NCBI GenBank assembly: GCA_002293275.1 | Contig: DBCX01000040.1 | Span: 3,164-19,033 of the forward strand | DNA length: 15,870 nucleotides | Direction: 5' to 3' | Source: Cyanobacteria bacterium UBA947 | GTDB taxonomy: Bacteria; Cyanobacteriota; Vampirovibrionia; Gastranaerophilales; Gastranaerophilaceae | In this document: positions 13,971-15,870 of the stretch, one piece after another | Position numbering within the stretch: the first letter of the stretch is position 1 | How the letters are laid out: each line of letters begins with the position of its first letter | Position numbers and translations under genes: made by a program | Notes under the pieces: generated by a model | The model's database searches: none | The model's input: the letters and a program-made list of their open reading frames with translations, nothing else | What the model was told of the DNA's origin: nothing

Positions 13971-14494
13971 AGGCGCCTTAAAATTTCCTGGTCAATCATA
14001 TTATCGCTCTGCATTTGACGCAGATTATCAATTGACTGTTCTACATCTTTTCGGTCCTTTGCATCGGGCGATTTGTCAAGATATGTCTGGTAATCCTGAA
14101 CCGCTTTTTGCATCAGGTCGTAGATGTTTTTTTTGTCTATGGGTGTGAGTTCGCCCTCCAGCATAGTTGACAAAAGGTTTTCCTCGCTTACCGCAAGCGA
14201 ATAATACGCGTCCGCAAAATCTGGGTTTATCGTGATGACTTTGACATAGTTTTCTATCGCATCGGCCCAATTTTGGGTTTTGCTGTAAACAGAGCCGAGA
14301 TTGTAGTAGGTTTCAAAAGAGTTCGGGGCCAAGTCCGCGGCGGATTTCAGGCGTGCGATGGCTTCTTCGTATTCGCCGTTTTGGGTGTATTCTTTGGCTT
14401 TTGCGTTGAGCTCTTGCACCGCAAAGTTGTTAACGCAGCCGCTTGTTGCGACGCACACAAATAACAATGTAACTATCAAAAGTATTTTTTTCAT
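13967..14494 (-). CDS. TPR-repeat lipoprotein
   Basis: The 175-aa precursor has a type II signal peptide: MKKILLIVTLLFVCVATSGC with the lipid-modified cysteine at 20. Thr at -3 makes the lipobox slightly atypical. The mature protein carries about two clear tetratricopeptide repeats (about 27-60 and 61-94: YEEAIARLKSAADLAPN, WADAIENYVKVITINPD) and a third, looser one (95-145), then a charged tail. TPRs bind other proteins, so an envelope assembly or scaffold role is likely but no partner is known. The ATG at 14494 is preferred over an in-frame ATG at 14698 because it begins the signal peptide and follows a consensus promoter by seven nucleotides. It is first gene of the lgt-ribE-ribBA-GNAT operon. 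Confidence 0.88.
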   Translation of the reverse strand: MKKILLIVTLLFVCVATSGCVNNFAVQELNAKAKEYTQNGEYEEAIARLKSAADLAPNSFETYYNLGSVYSKTQNWADAIENYVKVITINPDFADAYYSLAVSEENLLSTMLEGELTPIDKKNIYDLMQKAVQDYQTYLDKSPDAKDRKDVEQSIDNLRQMQSDNMIDQEILRRL

Positions 14495-14502
14495 GGTATA
14501 AT
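14494..14502 (+). promoter_or_regulatory. Extended -10 promoter of the ClpX-type zinc-finger gene
   Basis: TGGTATAAT is a perfect extended -10. Its TG is part of the sequence complementary to the divergent lipoprotein start codon. Predicted start of transcription is near 14509, leaving a leader of about 15 nt with GAGG (14515-14518). Confidence 0.55.
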
Positions 14503-14530
14503 TGTAAACTAAAAGAGGTGAATGTGTCAA
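14501..14530 (-). promoter_or_regulatory. Consensus promoter of the lipoprotein-lgt-rib operon, probably leaderless
   Basis: On the minus strand, a perfect TTGACA (14530-14525) and TACAAT (14506-14501) are separated by 18 nt. Seven nucleotides further is 14494, the A of the lipoprotein ATG. No Shine-Dalgarno sequence is present. The -10 overlaps the plus-strand -10 by two bases, and the -35 lies in the first codons of the zinc-finger gene. Confidence 0.65.
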
Positions 14531-14793
14531 ATGAAAAAATAGTAAAACTTGGTTCCAAACGGGGGGCAAATAAAAAGGGAGTAAAGCCCGAGGCGGGAGC
14601 CGCCGCACCGGTATATTGCAGCTTTTGTCAGCGGCCGAACACGCAGGTGTTGAAGATGGTTCAAGGTCCGGGGGTGAACATTTGCTCGGAATGCGCAATG
14701 ATTGCGGTGCAATACCTGATTCTCAACGACAGGATGCCGTCGGCCGAGGCGCAGCAGATTCTGGACGCTTTTTGGGGCAAAGCCCGGGGTTAA
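14524..14793 (+). CDS. Stand-alone ClpX-type C4 zinc-finger protein
   Basis: This 89-aa protein contains the ClpX zinc-binding domain with no AAA+ module. Cysteines 32, 35, 54 and 57 form CxxC-x18-CxxC, the same spacing as in ClpX, and the intervening residues match (VLKMVQGPGVNICSEC). In ClpX this domain dimerises and recognises adaptors and some substrates. Residues 1-30 are basic and probably flexible; 58-89 form one or two helices. The frame stays open to TAA at 14791 and the AAA+ part does not follow in any frame, so this is not a broken clpX. The start is taken as GTG at 14524 (GAGG five nucleotides upstream); GTG at 14518 would overlap that site. It is 17 nt from the next gene, so probably co-transcribed. 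Confidence 0.82.
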   Translation: MSNEKIVKLGSKRGANKKGVKPEAGAAAPVYCSFCQRPNTQVLKMVQGPGVNICSECAMIAVQYLILNDRMPSAEAQQILDAFWGKARG

Positions 14794-14810
14794 GGGGCAA
14801 ATGGGGGTAA

Positions 14811-15870
14811 ATGAAAAAAATACTCAACCCTTTTGAAATAAAATCAGAAATTCTCGCGGTTGTCGCGGGCAAATCGCCGGAGGTGCTTGACGCGCAGCCG
14901 GATAAAGAATTTATCGTGCGGCTTTTGGTCAAGGAGTTTAACAACCCCAAGACCGCAAACACCGATGTCATAAGGGATTTGCTTGACCGCTACGAGTATG
15001 AGCGCTATGTTGACCCGCTGGAGATTGCGGACAAAGACACGCAACGGCTTTTGAGTGAGGCAATATCTAATCCCGAGGTGCAAATAGATTTTTTGGATTT
15101 CATAAGCTCGCTTGATATCGACGACCAGATTAGCCTGCTGCAATCGCTGGAAAATGAGTACACAGGTGACGAACTTGCTAACATTCTTGTGCCGGTTTTT
15201 TTGTCGCGGCAAAAGAGCGGCACTTATGCGCTGGGGATGCTCGGCAAAACCAAATCCCAGCTTGCTTTTGCTGCGCTCAAAGATATCCCCGGGGCCAAGC
15301 GGCAGCTTGCAGAGCTTAAAATAGCCGGTGTTCGCGAGGATAACACAGACCGGTTTTACAAAAAATTGCTGGCAGGCTCAACGCCGTACAGGTTTTGCAT
15401 GAGCTACCCCGACGGCGAAGGTGCGCAGGCGGTTATTTTTTCGCGCCTGAAACCGGGTGACAGAGTTCAATTTGTTGCGCTCGTAATCGACGATACGCAC
15501 GGTGCGGTAGATTGTTTCGGGTTCAACGATATTTCAAAAGGGGAAGCCGACGCGATTATTGAACGGTTTTATCAAGGCGAGCAGGTGGTGCAGGTACCGC
15601 CTGAAACGCTCAAGTGGTTTCTGGAAAGGGCAAACGGGTTGACGAAGGCAAGCGCTGCCATGCCTTATGAATATATCTGCTGGCGCAACATTCTTGCCGA
15701 CATTGATGCTAAAAAACCCGAATTAAAATCGGGCGAAGTGCCGCTGGATTTTCTTGACAGATGGTTTTTAGAAGGCGACTGGCCGCTTTCCCCGGACGAG
15801 GATTTTGAAGCGCAGGTTGAAAAGATGCTTGATAGAATCGACAAAGAGCTGTGGCTTTCGCGGCTTGATG
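14811..15870 (+). CDS. Large unrecognised protein, helical N-terminus (3' truncated by the window)
   Basis: The frame opens with ATG at 14811 and continues without a stop to the window end, giving 353 residues. The start is supported by GGGGG three nucleotides upstream and the 17-nt gap after the zinc-finger gene. Residues 1-190 look like short helical pairs, possibly HEAT-like (LLVKEFNNPKTANTDVIRDL, LLSEAISNPEVQIDFLDFIS, with a FLSRQKSGTYALGMLG segment), rich in acidic residues. Residues about 193-240 look beta-rich (FCMSYPDGEGAQAVIFSRL, then VALVIDDTHGAVDCFGFND), and the remainder is helical with several Trp. There is no signal peptide, membrane segment or nucleotide-binding motif. No family is named with confidence. 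Confidence 0.75.
   Translation, partial: MKKILNPFEIKSEILAVVAGKSPEVLDAQPDKEFIVRLLVKEFNNPKTANTDVIRDLLDRYEYERYVDPLEIADKDTQRLLSEAISNPEVQIDFLDFISSLDIDDQISLLQSLENEYTGDELANILVPVFLSRQKSGTYALGMLGKTKSQLAFAALKDIPGAKRQLAELKIAGVREDNTDRFYKKLLAGSTPYRFCMSYPDGEGAQAVIFSRLKPGDRVQFVALVIDDTHGAVDCFGFNDISKGEADAIIERFYQGEQVVQVPPETLKWFLERANGLTKASAAMPYEYICWRNILADIDAKKPELKSGEVPLDFLDRWFLEGDWPLSPDEDFEAQVEKMLDRIDKELWLSRLD

Noticed and set aside
14495..14698. 68-residue N-terminal extension of the TPR lipoprotein
   Set aside because: It would bury the signal peptide internally and run antisense through the zinc-finger gene and across the operon's consensus promoter.
14518..14793. Zinc-finger gene as a degraded clpX pseudogene
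   Set aside because: No Walker A or other AAA+ sequence follows in any frame, the stop is followed by a new gene with its own start, and all four cysteines are intact.

Overview
The window reads as compact bacterial chromosome with no rRNA, tRNA, CRISPR array, transposase or phage gene in view. It holds fifteen coding regions on both strands. Several neighbours overlap by 4-30 nt, and no gene-free stretch exceeds about 145 nt. The best guess for the host is a non-photosynthetic relative of Cyanobacteria (Melainabacteria/Vampirovibrionia, possibly Gastranaerophilales). This rests on the cyanobacteria-like YidC N-terminus, an orphan LuxR-type HTH protein, and a large Cys-free protein starting MGMTASQARLL, a type I associate with that group. 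It is inference, about 0.6 confident. An lgt gene and a lipoprotein with a lipobox fit a bacterium with lipoprotein processing.

Layout. 1-379: AT-rich left edge with the tail of an unknown gene and a 66-aa LuxR/GerE-type HTH protein behind a good promoter. 350-1366 (-): CCA tRNA nucleotidyltransferase, overlapping the HTH gene tail to tail. 1394-4432 (+): a 1012-aa superfamily 1 helicase with a C-terminal PD-(D/E)XK nuclease domain, starting only 27 nt from the divergent cca start. 4457-6256 (-): a 599-aa Cys-free protein with helical ends. 6399-8464 (+): yidC and queA coupled by an ATGA overlap, ending in a bidirectional terminator shared with a convergent 52-aa protein gene (8558-8716, -). 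8850-9671 (+): AcsE-like methyltetrahydrofolate methyltransferase. 9643-10383 (-): a Cys-free helical protein with three similar helix-turn-helix-hairpin repeats. 10434-14494 (-): a tight operon read right to left as TPR lipoprotein, lgt, riboflavin synthase, ribBA, GNAT acetyltransferase. 14524-15870 (+): a stand-alone ClpX-type zinc-finger protein followed by a large unrecognised protein that runs off the window.

How the genes work together. yidC, lgt and the lipoprotein serve envelope biogenesis. ribE and ribBA make riboflavin precursors and riboflavin. cca and queA are tRNA maturation genes. The helicase-nuclease is the best candidate for a defence or nucleic-acid-quality-control function, and it stands alone.

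Points most worth a second look: (a) an in-frame 69-bp insertion in ribBA bounded by an 8-bp direct repeat; (b) four genes whose -10 box lies so close to the start codon that the transcript would be leaderless; (c) a periplasmic-side insertion of about 115 residues in YidC at an unusual place; (d) the helicase-nuclease; (e) overlapping divergent promoters at 14494-14530; (f) the orphan ClpX zinc finger.
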